64,000 nucleotides of DNA from Streptomyces sp. TS71-3. Its GTDB lineage: Bacteria > Actinomycetota > Actinomycetes > Streptomycetales > Streptomycetaceae. A program made the translations under genes and the position numbers. Positions 1 through 8,742 of this stretch are shown here, in pieces. Below the pieces are notes generated by a model. It was given only the letters and a program-made list of their open reading frames with translations. It was not told the origin of the DNA and made no database searches. The stretch lies in assembly GCF_018327685.1 (NCBI RefSeq), contig NZ_BNEL01000001.1, forward strand, positions 3,162,001 to 3,226,000, given 5' to 3'. Position 1 is the stretch's first letter. Each line of letters opens with the position of its first letter.

Positions 1-96
1 GCCGGGGAGGCGGCCGGCGGCAAACCGGCCGGCGGGCCGGTGCCCGTGCTCGCGCCGGCCGGAATACGGGCTCACGGCAGCCGGTTGGAGCGGAAC

Positions 97-657
97 GTGC
101 AGGATCCTCAGGAGAGGCCCGGCGGTATTCACCCGCTGCTTGCCGGGCGCTTCAGCCCCTACCGGTTCGACCCGTCGGCGGTCGTCGACGACCATGCCCT
201 CGGGCTGCTGCTGGAAGCCGCGCGGTGGGCGCCGTCGGCGGGAAACTCCCAACCGTGGGGCTTCTTCACCGCCAGGCCCGGTGAGCCGGAGCACGACCGG
301 GTGCTCCCTCACCTTGCCGCGAGTTCGGCCCGCTGGGCGGCGGATGCGGGCCTGCTCGTCGTCACGCTGACGCGCCGGTACGTCGATGGCACGCAGCTGC
401 TCTACTCCGAGTTCGCGGACTACGACCTCGGCCAGGCCGTCGCCCACATGACCGTTCAGGCCGAGGCCATGGGACTGGCCGGGCACCAGTTCCGGGCCTT
501 CGACCTCGCAGGGCTCACCAAGGAGCTGGACCCGGACCCGGGCTGGGCGATCGTGTCCATGGTCGCGGTGGGCAGGGCGGCAGGCGGACCTCCCAAGGGC
601 CGTGACCGGCGCAGCGTCGCGCAGTTGCGCTCCGCTCCCTGGTCAGCGACGGAGTAG
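97..657 (+). CDS. Nitroreductase-family protein
   Basis: Predicted FMN-binding nitroreductase-fold protein of 186 residues. The stretch LLEAARWAPSAGNSQPWGFF near residue 45 is the family's N-terminal signature (R-x-A-P-S-A-x-N-x-Q-P-W), and the C-terminal GWAIVSMVAVGRAA matches the usual end of the fold. The substrate cannot be read from the sequence. I place the start at the GTG at 97, which has a GGAG about seven bases upstream; a longer in-frame reading from 40 adds 19 poorly conserved residues. No partner gene is visible on its left because the window begins there. On its right it converges with the TetR gene across a repeat-rich spacer. Confidence 0.8.
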   Translation: MQDPQERPGGIHPLLAGRFSPYRFDPSAVVDDHALGLLLEAARWAPSAGNSQPWGFFTARPGEPEHDRVLPHLAASSARWAADAGLLVVTLTRRYVDGTQLLYSEFADYDLGQAVAHMTVQAEAMGLAGHQFRAFDLAGLTKELDPDPGWAIVSMVAVGRAAGGPPKGRDRRSVAQLRSAPWSATE

Positions 658-723
658 CAGCCGAGTCGGGATCATCGAGCGGCCCGGCCGAGGTCCTTGA
701 TCCTGAGCATCGACGCGCGGAGG

Positions 724-788
724 CAGACCTCCAGACCTCCAGACCTCCAGACCCTGAGCCCGCTTCGAGCCCGCTTCGAGCCCGCTTC
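724..788. repeat. Two short tandem repeats in a convergent spacer
   Basis: Four copies of an 8-bp unit (cagacctc, the last one imperfect) run from 724 to 755 and are followed at once by three perfect copies of an 11-bp unit (gagcccgcttc) from 756 to 788. The array ends on the stop codon of the TetR gene, so it is noncoding for both neighbours. No stem-loop is evident. Confidence 0.85.
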
Positions 789-1422
789 AGGCGCGCGGCC
801 CGAGGAGTGCCACCGAGGCGCGCACCGCCGGCTCGGTGATGTCGCCGACGCGCCCGTCGTCCTCGACCGTTGTCGCGATCAGCTCGCGCAGCCCGCCGAG
901 GAGGATGATCACGACCTGCCGGGAGACCGGACCGGCGCCGGCGGCGTGCCACTCCTCGGTGTCGCACAGCGTCTGGATCATGGTGATGAAGGACTCCATC
1001 ATGTCGCGCTGCAACTCGCGCGCCGCGGCGCCGAGTGAGGGCACGTCACGGATCCAGCTGACGGTGATGGCGGGCGCGGACTCCGCGCTCCTGATCCAGG
1101 TCGCCACCGCCTGCCGCACCTGGACCTCCCAGGGCGAGGCCGGGTCGACGGCGGCGGAGATCTTGCCGACCATCTCCGCGTTCTTCTCGGTGAGCAGCGC
1201 GACGAAGCACGCCTCCCGGCTGGGGAAGTGCTCGTAGAACGTGCGCCGCGAGGTGCGCGCCTGGCGCACGATGTCGGCGATGGTGGTGTTGCGGTAGCCG
1301 TTCGCCGCGATCGAGTCGGCGAGGCCGTCGAGCAGCCGCCTGCGGAAGGTGTCCGCGTCGTCGGAGGTGGAGGCCGGCCCCCCGGCATGCCTGACGCGAC
1401 CCGCAATCATCACGCTGGTCAC
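787..1422 (-). CDS. TetR-family transcriptional regulator
   Basis: A 211-residue TetR repressor. The N-terminal helix-turn-helix reads IADIVRQARTSRRTFYEHF at about residues 46-64, followed by a typical all-helical ligand-binding domain. It starts with GTG (1422) and is transcribed divergently from the P450-hydrolase-SDR-flavoprotein operon. Two palindromes in the gap (1460-1499) are its probable operators, so it most likely represses that operon and perhaps itself, with induction by a pathway substrate. An internal ATG at 1410 is an alternative start. Confidence 0.9.
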   Translation of the reverse strand: MTSVMIAGRVRHAGGPASTSDDADTFRRRLLDGLADSIAANGYRNTTIADIVRQARTSRRTFYEHFPSREACFVALLTEKNAEMVGKISAAVDPASPWEVQVRQAVATWIRSAESAPAITVSWIRDVPSLGAAARELQRDMMESFITMIQTLCDTEEWHAAGAGPVSRQVVIILLGGLRELIATTVEDDGRVGDITEPAVRASVALLGPRA

Positions 1423-1459
1423 CTTATCTCCTTATTCGCACGTGCCCCTTGGGGCCGAT

Positions 1460-1499
1460 GGTACGCCGGCGTACCGTACGGCTGGTACGCTCGCGTACC
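1460..1499. promoter_or_regulatory. Tandem palindromic operators for the TetR protein
   Basis: GGTACGCCGGCGTACC at 1460-1475 is a perfect 16-bp palindrome. GGTACGCTCGCGTACC at 1484-1499 has the same seven-base arms with a changed centre. The centres are 24 bp apart. The pair lies between the TetR start at 1422 and the P450 start at 1522. A half-site-like GGTAC follows at 1510. Assignment to this TetR protein is inferred from position. Confidence 0.75.
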
Positions 1500-1521
1500 A
1501 CGCCGGGAAGGTACTGAACCG

Positions 1522-2868
1522 ATGACGACCGCCACACTTCCGCCGGGCCCGTCGGCCCCCCGTTTCGTCCAGGGCGCCTACACGTTGCTCGTCTCCCGGC
1601 GCGGTATGCGCCGGATGCGCGAGCGCTACGGAGACGCCTTCACCGTCAACCTGCCGATCTTCGGCCACGCCGTCGTCATCAGCGCCCCTGACGAGATCAG
1701 GCAGTTGTTCATGACCGGTGACGACGTCGCCTCCAACCTCGGGCGCAACCTGGGCCGGGTGCTGGGCCCCGGGTCGCTGTTCGCGCTCAGCGGCGAGGAG
1801 CACCGCAAGCAGCGCAAGCTGCTCATCCCTCCGTTCCACGGCCGCCGCCTCACGGCGTACGAGAGGATCGTCGAGGAGGAGGCGGAGCGCGAGATGGCGC
1901 GGTGGCCGCAGGACCGCGAGTTCCCGACGCTGCCGTCGACCATGCGCATCACGCTCAACATCATCCTGCGCGCGGTCTTCGGGGCCGAGGGCGCCGAGTT
2001 CGGCGAGCTGCGCGACCTGCTGCCGCGGATGGTCACCCTCGGATCGCGGATCGCCGTGGTGCCGCTGCCGACGGTCGCCTGGGGGAAGTGGACCCCGTGG
2101 GGCCGGTTCTGGAGCATGCGCCGCGAGTACGACGCGATCGTCGAACGGCTCATCACCCAGGCCGAGGGCGACCCGGGGCTCGACGAGCGCAACGACATCC
2201 TCGCGACGATGGTGCAGAGCCGGTACGACGACGGCTCGCGGATGAGCCACAGCGAGATCGCCGACGAGCTGCTCACCCTGCTCAGCGCCGGCCACGAGAC
2301 GACGGCGACCACGCTGGCCTGGGCGATCGAGCGGCTGCGCCGCCACCCCGCGGTCCTCAAGGAGCTGGCCGACGAGGTCGACGCGGGCGGCGGCGAGCTG
2401 CGGGAGGCGGCGATCCTCGAAGTGCAGCGCACCCGCCCCGTCGTCGACTTCGTGGGACGGCAGGTGAGGGCCGACAGCCTCACCCTCGGCCGGTGGACCG
2501 TGCCGAAGGGCCACGCCGTCCTGGTCAGCATCTCCCTGATCCACGACGACCCGGCGGTCTTCCCCGACGCCGGCGTCTTCGACCCGTCCCGGTTCCTCGG
2601 CACCAAGCCGGACCTCTACAAGTGGATACCGTTCGGTGGCGGGACCCGGCGCTGCCTCGGCGCCGCCTTCGCCACCATGGAGATGAGCGTCGTCCTGCGC
2701 ACCCTGCTGCGCGACTTCGAGCTGCTGCCCACGGACGAGCCCGACGAGCGCTGGCACTCCCGCGGCATCGCGTACGCCCCCGGCCGGGGCGGCCGTGCCC
2801 TGGTGCGCCGCCGCACCGTCCAGGCGCCGCACGCCGTGGCCTCCGCCGCCACCGGAGCCGGCTCGTGA
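1522..2868 (+). CDS. Cytochrome P450 monooxygenase
   Basis: A 448-residue P450. The oxygen-binding I-helix motif AGHETT lies near residue 256, the K-helix ExxR is E300-R303 (EVQR), and the haem loop FGGGTRRCLG places the thiolate at Cys378. I choose the ATG at 1522, preceded by GGGAAGG; an in-frame reading extends upstream to 1228 but crosses the operator region and the TetR gene. It is the first gene of a four-gene operon and its stop overlaps the next GTG start (GTGA). No ferredoxin or ferredoxin reductase gene is adjacent, so electron partners must come from elsewhere. The proline-rich start and long C-terminus resemble membrane-associated bacterial P450s acting on hydrophobic substrates. 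Confidence 0.93.
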   Translation: MTTATLPPGPSAPRFVQGAYTLLVSRRGMRRMRERYGDAFTVNLPIFGHAVVISAPDEIRQLFMTGDDVASNLGRNLGRVLGPGSLFALSGEEHRKQRKLLIPPFHGRRLTAYERIVEEEAEREMARWPQDREFPTLPSTMRITLNIILRAVFGAEGAEFGELRDLLPRMVTLGSRIAVVPLPTVAWGKWTPWGRFWSMRREYDAIVERLITQAEGDPGLDERNDILATMVQSRYDDGSRMSHSEIADELLTLLSAGHETTATTLAWAIERLRRHPAVLKELADEVDAGGGELREAAILEVQRTRPVVDFVGRQVRADSLTLGRWTVPKGHAVLVSISLIHDDPAVFPDAGVFDPSRFLGTKPDLYKWIPFGGGTRRCLGAAFATMEMSVVLRTLLRDFELLPTDEPDERWHSRGIAYAPGRGGRALVRRRTVQAPHAVASAATGAGS

Positions 2869-3809
2869 CCGGGACCGCGGCCGAGCGGGTGGCCGACGCG
2901 GGGCGCGGCATCTCGCTCGCCTACGAGGAGTTCGAGGCCGCCGGCCCCGGCGCCGCCGGCCCGGAGCCGGTCCTGCTCGTCGCGGGCCTGGGACAGCAAC
3001 TGCACAGCTGGCCCACGGCGTTCTGCGAGCGGCTGGCCGCCCGCGGCCACCGGGTGATCCGGTTCGACAACCGCGACGCCGGACGCTCGACCCACCTGGA
3101 CTTCCGGCCGCCCGGCCCGGCCGCGATCCTCACCCGCCGCTGGCACCCGCGCCAGTACGACCTCGGCGACCTCGCCGCCGACGCCGTGGGGCTGCTGGAC
3201 GCCCTCGGCCACGAGCGCGCCCACCTGGTGGGCGTCTCGATGGGCGGCATGATCGCGCAGACCGTGGCGGCACGGTGGCCGGAGCGGGCGGCCACCCTCA
3301 CGTCCGTCATGTCGACCACCGGGGCGCGCAGGATCGGCCGGCCGGCGCCGTCCACCTGGCGGCTGATGGCGGCCCGCCCGCCCAGGAACCGGGCGGAGGC
3401 GCTGGAGGGGGCCGTGCGGATGTTCCGGCACATCGGCTCGCACGGCTTCCCCTTCGACGAGGCGGGAGTGCGCGAAGCCGCCGGCCTCTCCTGGGACCGC
3501 GACCCCACCACCGGGGGGACCGGGCGCCAGCTCGCCGCGATCTTCCGCTCCGGCGACCGGACCGCGCAGGTGCGGACGATCACCGCGCCCACCCTCGTCA
3601 TCCACGGCGACCGCGACAGGATGGTCAACCCGACCGGCGGGGCCGCCACCGCGCGCGGCATACCCGGCGCCCGGCTCAAGACCGTCCCCGGCCTCGGCCA
3701 CGACCTGCCCGAGGGCGCGTGGCCGACCCTGCTCGACCTCGTCGCCGACCACATCGGAAGCGGGCACCCGACCCGGACAAGGAGCACCGATGCGCCGACC
3801 ACTCCCTAG
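2865..3809 (+). CDS. Alpha/beta-hydrolase
   Basis: A 314-residue alpha/beta-hydrolase. The nucleophile elbow G-V-S-M-G-G puts the serine at about residue 125, an acidic residue follows in HGDRDRMVNP, and the base is in GLGHDLPEG. The GTG start at 2865 overlaps the P450 stop, which indicates translational coupling, and the 3' end overlaps the next gene by 20 bp. Next to a Baeyer-Villiger-type flavoprotein, an esterase or lactonase that opens the ester product would make sense; that role is inferred from context. Confidence 0.87.
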   Translation: MTGTAAERVADAGRGISLAYEEFEAAGPGAAGPEPVLLVAGLGQQLHSWPTAFCERLAARGHRVIRFDNRDAGRSTHLDFRPPGPAAILTRRWHPRQYDLGDLAADAVGLLDALGHERAHLVGVSMGGMIAQTVAARWPERAATLTSVMSTTGARRIGRPAPSTWRLMAARPPRNRAEALEGAVRMFRHIGSHGFPFDEAGVREAAGLSWDRDPTTGGTGRQLAAIFRSGDRTAQVRTITAPTLVIHGDRDRMVNPTGGAATARGIPGARLKTVPGLGHDLPEGAWPTLLDLVADHIGSGHPTRTRSTDAPTTP

Positions 3810-4641
3810 CATCACCGGCCGCCCGGTGGTCATCACCGGTGCGGCGTCGGGCATCGGCCGGAGCCTCGCCCGGCGGCTCTCCCGGCTGGGCGCGCCCGTG
3901 GCGCTCGCCGACGTGGACGAGGCGGGACTGCACGAGACGGCGGCGCCGCTGACGGGACCGGTGCTCACCCGGGTCCTCGACGTGAGCGACGCGGCCGGCG
4001 TGCGGGACTTCGCGGGCGAGGTGCGGGGGTGGCTGACGCGGCCGCTGGCGGCGGTGTTCAACAACGCGGGCGTCGCGCTGGCCTCGACCGTCCTGAACGC
4101 GGTGCCCGAGGACGACGAGTGGCTGCACGGCATCAATTTCTGGGGAGTGGTCAACGGCACCCGGGCGTTCCTGCCGATCCTCGCCGAGCAGGACGCCGGC
4201 GTCATGGTGAACACCTCCAGTGTCTACGGGCTGCTCGGGGTGCCCTACCAGAGTGCCTACTGCGCCTCGAAGTTCGCCGTCCGCGGCTTCACCGACGCCC
4301 TGCGCCAGGAGCTGCGGGGCACCGGCGTCCGCGCCGTCACCGTGTACCCCGGCGGCATCACGACCAACATCGCCCGCAACGCCCGCTTCCGCGCCGACCC
4401 CGAAGGCCGCGGGCGGACCAAGGAGCAACTGGCCGCGGAGTTCGAGGCCGTGACCATGACCTCGCCCGACAAGGCCGCCGAGGTCATACACAGGGGCGTC
4501 GACGGCGGCAGGGCGCGGATCCTGATCGGCCCGGACGCCTACCTGTTCGACGCGCTCGCGAGGATCACCCCGACCCACTACCAGACCGTCATCACCTCGC
4601 TGCGCTCCAGGCTGGGCGGACGGCGGAAGGACGCCCGGTGA
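3790..4641 (+). CDS. Short-chain dehydrogenase/reductase
   Basis: A 283-residue classical SDR. The cofactor motif TGAASGIG is at residues 16-23, NNAG follows near residue 92, and the catalytic pair is Tyr157/Lys161 in YCASK, with a serine in the NTSSVYG strand. It sits between the hydrolase and the flavin monooxygenase and overlaps both. A probable role is to oxidise an alcohol made by the P450 to the ketone used by the flavoprotein; this is an inference from gene order. Confidence 0.9.
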   Translation: MRRPLPSITGRPVVITGAASGIGRSLARRLSRLGAPVALADVDEAGLHETAAPLTGPVLTRVLDVSDAAGVRDFAGEVRGWLTRPLAAVFNNAGVALASTVLNAVPEDDEWLHGINFWGVVNGTRAFLPILAEQDAGVMVNTSSVYGLLGVPYQSAYCASKFAVRGFTDALRQELRGTGVRAVTVYPGGITTNIARNARFRADPEGRGRTKEQLAAEFEAVTMTSPDKAAEVIHRGVDGGRARILIGPDAYLFDALARITPTHYQTVITSLRSRLGGRRKDAR

Positions 4642-6167
4642 CCGCCGCCGACGAGCACGCCGACGAGCACGCCGACGAGCACGCCGACGAGCACGCCGAC
4701 GAGCACGTCGACGAGCACGTCGACGTGCTGATCGTCGGAGCGGGCCTGTCCGGCGTCGGCGCCGCCCACCACATCCAGTCGGCCTTCCCCGGCCGCACCT
4801 ACACGATCCTGGAGGCCCGCGACACCATCGGCGGCACGTGGGACCTCTTCCGCTACCCGGGCGTGCGGTCGGACTCGGACATGCACACGCTCGGCTACCG
4901 GTTCCGCCCCTGGCGGCAGGCCAAGGCCATCGCGGACGGCCCGGCCATCCTGGACTACATCCGCGACACCGCCGCCGAGGCGGGCATCGACCGGTACGTG
5001 CGGTTCGGCCACCGGGTCACCCGCGCCGAGTGGTCCACGCGGGACGCCCGCTGGACGGTGGACGCCGTCCGCGACGGCCGGCCGCTGCGGCTGACCGGGC
5101 GCTTCCTGTACGTCTGCACCGGCTACTACCACTACGACGCCGGACACACGCCGGACTTCCCCGGCATCGAGCGGTTCGGCGGAACGGTCGTCCATCCCCA
5201 GCAGTGGCCCGCCGACCTCGACCACACCGGCAAGAAGGTGGTTGTGATCGGCAGCGGCGCGACCGCGGTGACGCTCGTGCCGGCCCTGGCCGAGAGCGCC
5301 GCGCACGTGACGATGCTCCAGCGCTCGCCCACCTACATCGCGTCACGCCCCGCCGAGGACCGGCTCGCCAACCGGCTCCGGGACCTGCTCGGCGCCCGCC
5401 GCTCGTACCCCGTCATCCGGTGGAAGAACGTCACGCTGGGCACGCTGCTCTACCGGCTCAGCCGGCGCCGTCCGGAGGTCGTGAAGTCGCTGCTGCGCAA
5501 GGCGGCGATCCGGCAACTGCCGCCCGGCTACGACGTGGGCACCCACTTCAGCCCCCGCTACCAGCCCTGGGACCAGCGGCTCTGCCTGGCGCCCGACGGC
5601 GACCTGTTCACCGCGATCCGCCATGGCAGCGCCTCGGTGGTCACCGACCGGATCGCGGAGTTCACCCCGACGGGACTGCTGCTTGAGTCCGGCACGGCGC
5701 TCGACGCGGACCTCGTCGTCACCGCCACCGGACTGCGGCTGCTGGCCCTGGGCGGCATGCGGCTCGCCGTCGACGGGCGCGAGGTGGCGCTGCCCGAGAC
5801 CATGACCTACAAGGGCATGATGCTGGAGGGCGTGCCCAACTTCGCCTTCACCGTCGGCTACACCAACGCCTCCTGGACCCTCAAGGCCGACCTCGTCGCC
5901 GAGCACGTCGTCCGCCTGCTCCGCCGTCTCGACGCCCGCGGCTACGACCAGTGCGTTCCGGCCAACGACGACGCCGGGGTGACCCTCCGGCCGCTGCTCG
6001 ACTTCGACTCCGGGTACGTGCTGCGCTCCGTCCATGAGTTCCCCAAGTCCGGCTCGCGCGCACCCTGGCGCCTCGGCATGAACTACGCCCAGGACCTGCT
6101 GACGCTGCGGTTCGGCCGCGTCGACGGCGGCGCGATGCGGTTCTCCCGACGCCCGGGACCCGTATAG
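4638..6167 (+). CDS. Baeyer-Villiger-type flavin monooxygenase
   Basis: A 509-residue FAD/NADPH monooxygenase. An N-terminal FAD Rossmann motif GAGLSG lies at about residues 33-38, the second (NADPH) Rossmann motif is GSGATA near residue 205, and F-G-G-T-V-V-H-P-Q-Q-W-P around residues 180-191 fits the Baeyer-Villiger fingerprint FxGxxxHxxxW. The GTG start overlaps the SDR stop. The first 27 or so residues are a low-complexity tail of six A/V-D-E-H tetrapeptides encoded by a 12-bp tandem repeat, absent from usual members of the family. Gene order TetR-P450-hydrolase-SDR-flavoprotein recalls mycobacterial mymA-type operons for modifying hydrophobic acids or ketones. Confidence 0.9.
   Translation: MTAADEHADEHADEHADEHADEHVDEHVDVLIVGAGLSGVGAAHHIQSAFPGRTYTILEARDTIGGTWDLFRYPGVRSDSDMHTLGYRFRPWRQAKAIADGPAILDYIRDTAAEAGIDRYVRFGHRVTRAEWSTRDARWTVDAVRDGRPLRLTGRFLYVCTGYYHYDAGHTPDFPGIERFGGTVVHPQQWPADLDHTGKKVVVIGSGATAVTLVPALAESAAHVTMLQRSPTYIASRPAEDRLANRLRDLLGARRSYPVIRWKNVTLGTLLYRLSRRRPEVVKSLLRKAAIRQLPPGYDVGTHFSPRYQPWDQRLCLAPDGDLFTAIRHGSASVVTDRIAEFTPTGLLLESGTALDADLVVTATGLRLLALGGMRLAVDGREVALPETMTYKGMMLEGVPNFAFTVGYTNASWTLKADLVAEHVVRLLRRLDARGYDQCVPANDDAGVTLRPLLDFDSGYVLRSVHEFPKSGSRAPWRLGMNYAQDLLTLRFGRVDGGAMRFSRRPGPV
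4647..4718 (+). repeat. In-frame 12-bp tandem repeat, six units
   Basis: Five perfect copies of gccgacgagcac and a sixth that begins gtc encode A-D-E-H tetrapeptides at the extreme N-terminus of the flavin monooxygenase. A unit divisible by three keeps the frame if copy number changes. Confidence 0.93.
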
Positions 6168-6283
6168 GGGCTCCGCCCCGGCCCACCCCAGGAGCGCGCG
6201 GGAAGGTAAGTGACAGACCCCTCGGCCTGTCCACCCCTGTCACGAGTCGCACACCCGGTGTGACGGTGACAGAGTGTAAAAAG

Positions 6284-6313
6284 GGGCCGCTCGGTTTTGG
6301 TTCCGAGCGGCCC
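6284..6313 (-). terminator. Rho-independent terminator
   Basis: An 11-bp perfect stem (gggccgctcgg / ccgagcggccc) with an eight-base loop lies 27 bp beyond the regulator gene that ends at 6340. Read on the minus strand it is followed by a run of five T, so it fits that gene; it may also stop transcripts from the plus-strand operon. Confidence 0.8.
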
Positions 6314-6339
6314 TATTCAACTCCGCCACTCGACCACCT

Positions 6340-7683
6340 TTAGTACGGAATCAAGTCGCTTGGAGTAACCGTCCGGGCGCGTTCGTAAAGCTCACCCGCC
6401 AGAGGGTTATTCAAGTGCGGTCGAATCACCCGGTACATTTCCGCAATGCGCTGATCGGCTCGCCCTGATTGAATTAGGGGGTAGTCATCGAGTGCAGAAT
6501 TCCAGGTGGTACAAGCCTCTTCCAGATGCCCCAAGCGCAGTTGACGCTCCGCGATAGTGGCACGGAACCTCATTCGAGCACGACGATATATGCCATCTCG
6601 AAGACTATCGGACTTCAATAGTGCATCGATAGAGCCCGCCACGTCTCCAAGTTCATATCGAACTTGGCTAACGTGATAATTCAAAGATGCCGGGTCATAG
6701 GACCCGAAGGCTTTACTGCGAGATTCCGCTTTATCCATGGCTATTTCGGCCTCACGGAGGTACATCAGAGCATTGCGACGGTCGCCAATTTGCGCACTTG
6801 AGTGCGCCTGTTGGCCCGCCAGAAATGCTCGCATACGGGGTCCTGCCTGCGGTGATGCTGCGGCAGCGGCGTCAGCTAGACGCATTGCATAAGGACCATG
6901 CCCCTGATCCACAGCTTGGACGCTCATTCCTCGCAGTGTTGTGCAATACGTCAAATGATCCTCTGACGCACCCGCGAGTTCTAGCGCTTTCAGGTAATAC
7001 TGCTGTGCCAGTCCATGGAAACCCTCATCCACGGCCATGTAGCCGGTCAAATAACACAGGTCAGACGCAGCGGACATCATCGCTTTGCGGACCGAATCCG
7101 AAGCGTCGGCCCGTAAATATGGCGCGACCGTATTAACGAGGAATGCAGCGGCCATGGGCCGCGCTTGACGTCCGCCGAATTGGTCGTCTAGCTCTGAGAT
7201 TCGCTCGGTCATGGCTATAACGGTGTCAACATCCTGCATCCCTATCCGTCGGATGCGGCCAGTTTGAACACCATCCATACGGCCGACTACGTCTTGCCAA
7301 TCGGGTACGGTCAACGCAACTGAAAAGAGAGTTGCGCCAACAACACTGCGTCGGGAGGGATCCATGTCTTGCGTTCCGAGATTAACCAGCCCCTCGACCG
7401 TGCCACTGGTTCCTTTCACCCCCTTGGCTTGGTCGGTAAAACCAGCCTCAGATTGCGTAATTGGCCTGCCGAGTTCTCGCGATAGAGCCTCAACAATCGC
7501 CGAACGAGCCTTGTCCCTGGGCCTGACCCCTGAAATCCACTGATGCGCCGATGGAGCGGCGTACCTCGCGGGGGCGCCGCGCTCCGTCGCGATCTTGTTG
7601 ACCTCCCGCGCGAAGCGTTCGAGCGTCCAGCCTGTCTCGCGGAACAGCCGTTCTAGTGACTCGTTGGGGTCGCGACTGGTCAC
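6340..7683 (-). CDS. HTH regulator with TPR-like C-terminus
   Basis: A 447-residue protein. The first 80 residues contain a helix-turn-helix-like segment (RLFRETGWTLERFAREVNK, then HQWISGVRPRDKARSAIVEA) resembling XRE-type DNA-binding domains. The rest is helical and TPR-like, with pairs such as AQQYYLKALELAG, LYLREAEIAM-like and LGHLEEACTTWNSALDDYP. Such proteins in Streptomyces are usually cytoplasmic regulators of small divergent gene sets. The GTG at 7683 is chosen because it precedes the conserved start of the HTH. Base composition is visibly less GC-rich than the flanks, and the five small genes facing it share this, so the whole block probably arrived together. Confidence 0.8.
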   Translation of the reverse strand: MTSRDPNESLERLFRETGWTLERFAREVNKIATERGAPARYAAPSAHQWISGVRPRDKARSAIVEALSRELGRPITQSEAGFTDQAKGVKGTSGTVEGLVNLGTQDMDPSRRSVVGATLFSVALTVPDWQDVVGRMDGVQTGRIRRIGMQDVDTVIAMTERISELDDQFGGRQARPMAAAFLVNTVAPYLRADASDSVRKAMMSAASDLCYLTGYMAVDEGFHGLAQQYYLKALELAGASEDHLTYCTTLRGMSVQAVDQGHGPYAMRLADAAAAASPQAGPRMRAFLAGQQAHSSAQIGDRRNALMYLREAEIAMDKAESRSKAFGSYDPASLNYHVSQVRYELGDVAGSIDALLKSDSLRDGIYRRARMRFRATIAERQLRLGHLEEACTTWNSALDDYPLIQSGRADQRIAEMYRVIRPHLNNPLAGELYERARTVTPSDLIPY

Positions 7684-8020
7684 CGTTCGCGCCTCCCTTG
7701 CTCCGAAACTTAACGGATTTAAAAACCCGTACCTTTCCAACGGTACCGCGCTCCTTGTCGCGTCGGTTGGCTGTACGTGCTCCGCTCGCGCAAGGCACCG
7801 AGTCTTGCTGGTTGGTGACGCCACGTCGGCCTCAGCCAGGTGGGCGGGGCTCCTGCTCCCTGGTCGTCCCTGGCCGCTCCAGCCTCCGGTCCGGACAGGC
7901 CGCGGAGCAGGGCTCAACAACTGCATGCCACGTCCGCCATGGAATGGCGGACCCCCGCGACCGCAACTTGGGAGGGAACGGCCCGGGGCGTGGCCGACGA
8001 CGACAAGGAGGTTCGTCGAC
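7684..8020. promoter_or_regulatory. Divergent control region of the small-gene cassette
   Basis: This 337-bp gap separates the HTH/TPR regulator from the small genes. It holds an A/T-rich patch at about 7707-7740, an inverted repeat GTACC-N8-GGTAC at 7729-7746, and a perfect nine-base hairpin gtccgccat/atggcggac at 7932-7952. Any of these could be the binding site of the facing regulator or a leader hairpin; I cannot tell which. Confidence 0.5.
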
Positions 8021-8404
8021 ATGGCAGACGCTACCCAAGCGTTGACGCCTGTGGCAGCGCCCAACCAACTGCACGTGACGGAGACACGGGCAGTGGTGCG
8101 GAGCTTGCTCAACCGGGGCCAACCCCCCACGGGGGCAGCGCTTTTGACCGCGCTTATGGATCTGAGGAACAAAATTCAGATTCTTACGCTCGGTGTACGG
8201 GAGCTGGGCGAAACCACGCGTTCAGAGGAGTTCCGAGCGGCCGGAGAGGCGATTGTCTTTCACGCCGAACGGCTCTTAAAGCATCCAGTGAACAGCACGG
8301 TTAGCGCTCAAGACACGTTGCGCGGCTGGTCGCGTCTGATTTTGCGGCTGGTTGGCGCCTACGAATTGTTGGGTGGTGGCGAGACATGCCCGCCCACCCG
8401 GTGA
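8021..8404 (+). CDS. DUF6415-like small protein
   Basis: A 127-residue, mostly helical soluble protein; it begins at an ATG with AAGGAG about ten bases upstream. The pattern (a short N-terminal strand, then helices with LLTALMDLRNKIQILTLGVREL and a C-terminal LRLVGAYELL) recalls Streptomyces proteins annotated as DUF6415 in natural-product regions, but I am not certain of this match. It is the first of five closely packed small genes facing the HTH/TPR regulator. Function unknown. Confidence 0.65.
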   Translation: MADATQALTPVAAPNQLHVTETRAVVRSLLNRGQPPTGAALLTALMDLRNKIQILTLGVRELGETTRSEEFRAAGEAIVFHAERLLKHPVNSTVSAQDTLRGWSRLILRLVGAYELLGGGETCPPTR

Positions 8405-8535
8405 AAGAACGGGTGTCCGTTCGCGCGCGTGTCCGCAGGGTTATCGGCGTAATTGCCTGGCCTCTCGTCATGACCGGTGTGTTCGTCGGTTTGGGCCTCA
8501 CGGCGTACGGGCTTGTGTCCGGAGCGTTCCGGTAG
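8386..8535 (+). CDS. Single-pass membrane peptide
   Basis: A 49-residue peptide from an ATG at 8386, with an internal GTG at 8401 that overlaps the preceding stop codon. Basic residues (KERVSVRARVRR) precede one hydrophobic helix (VIGVIAWPLVMTGVFVGLGL), which predicts a one-pass membrane protein with its N-terminus inside. It overlaps the gene before it by 19 bp and lies 9 bp before the next one, so it is probably translated in the same operon. Function unknown. Confidence 0.6.
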   Translation: MPAHPVKERVSVRARVRRVIGVIAWPLVMTGVFVGLGLTAYGLVSGAFR

Positions 8536-8544
8536 GGGGCAGGC

Positions 8545-8718
8545 GTGAGCGAAAGGCAGTGCTCCTGCAACAACGGCAACGTGTTTGTCCGGGTCCCAAC
8601 TCACGTGCAGGAGTGGAGCAACGTACGAAAGAAGACAGTGACGCGAACTGTCGATTCTCTGAGGGAAGCACAGTGCCCAACGTGTAAGGGCTCTGGCGTC
8701 CTTTCGGATGATGACTAG
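8545..8718 (+). CDS. Small zinc-ribbon-like protein
   Basis: A 57-residue protein starting at GTG 8545 with GGGGGCAGG just before it. It has two cysteine pairs: C-S-C near residue 6 and C-P-T-C-K-G-S-G near residue 47. The second pair has the CxxCxGxG form of DnaJ-type zinc ribbons. The spacer is charged and basic. It could be a metal-binding nucleic-acid or protein adaptor; no known family is recognised. Part of the small-gene cassette. Confidence 0.6.
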   Translation: MSERQCSCNNGNVFVRVPTHVQEWSNVRKKTVTRTVDSLREAQCPTCKGSGVLSDDD

Positions 8719-8742
8719 TCCAAACGGTGGCGAGGAAGGTTC

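Noticed and set aside
4647..4718. CRISPR-like repeat
   Set aside because: The 12-bp units are contiguous, without spacers, and encode ADEH in frame.
6180..6283. tRNA or attachment site beside the small-gene cassette
   Set aside because: I could not fold a cloverleaf, find a CCA-type end or see a matching direct repeat at the other border; no integrase is present.
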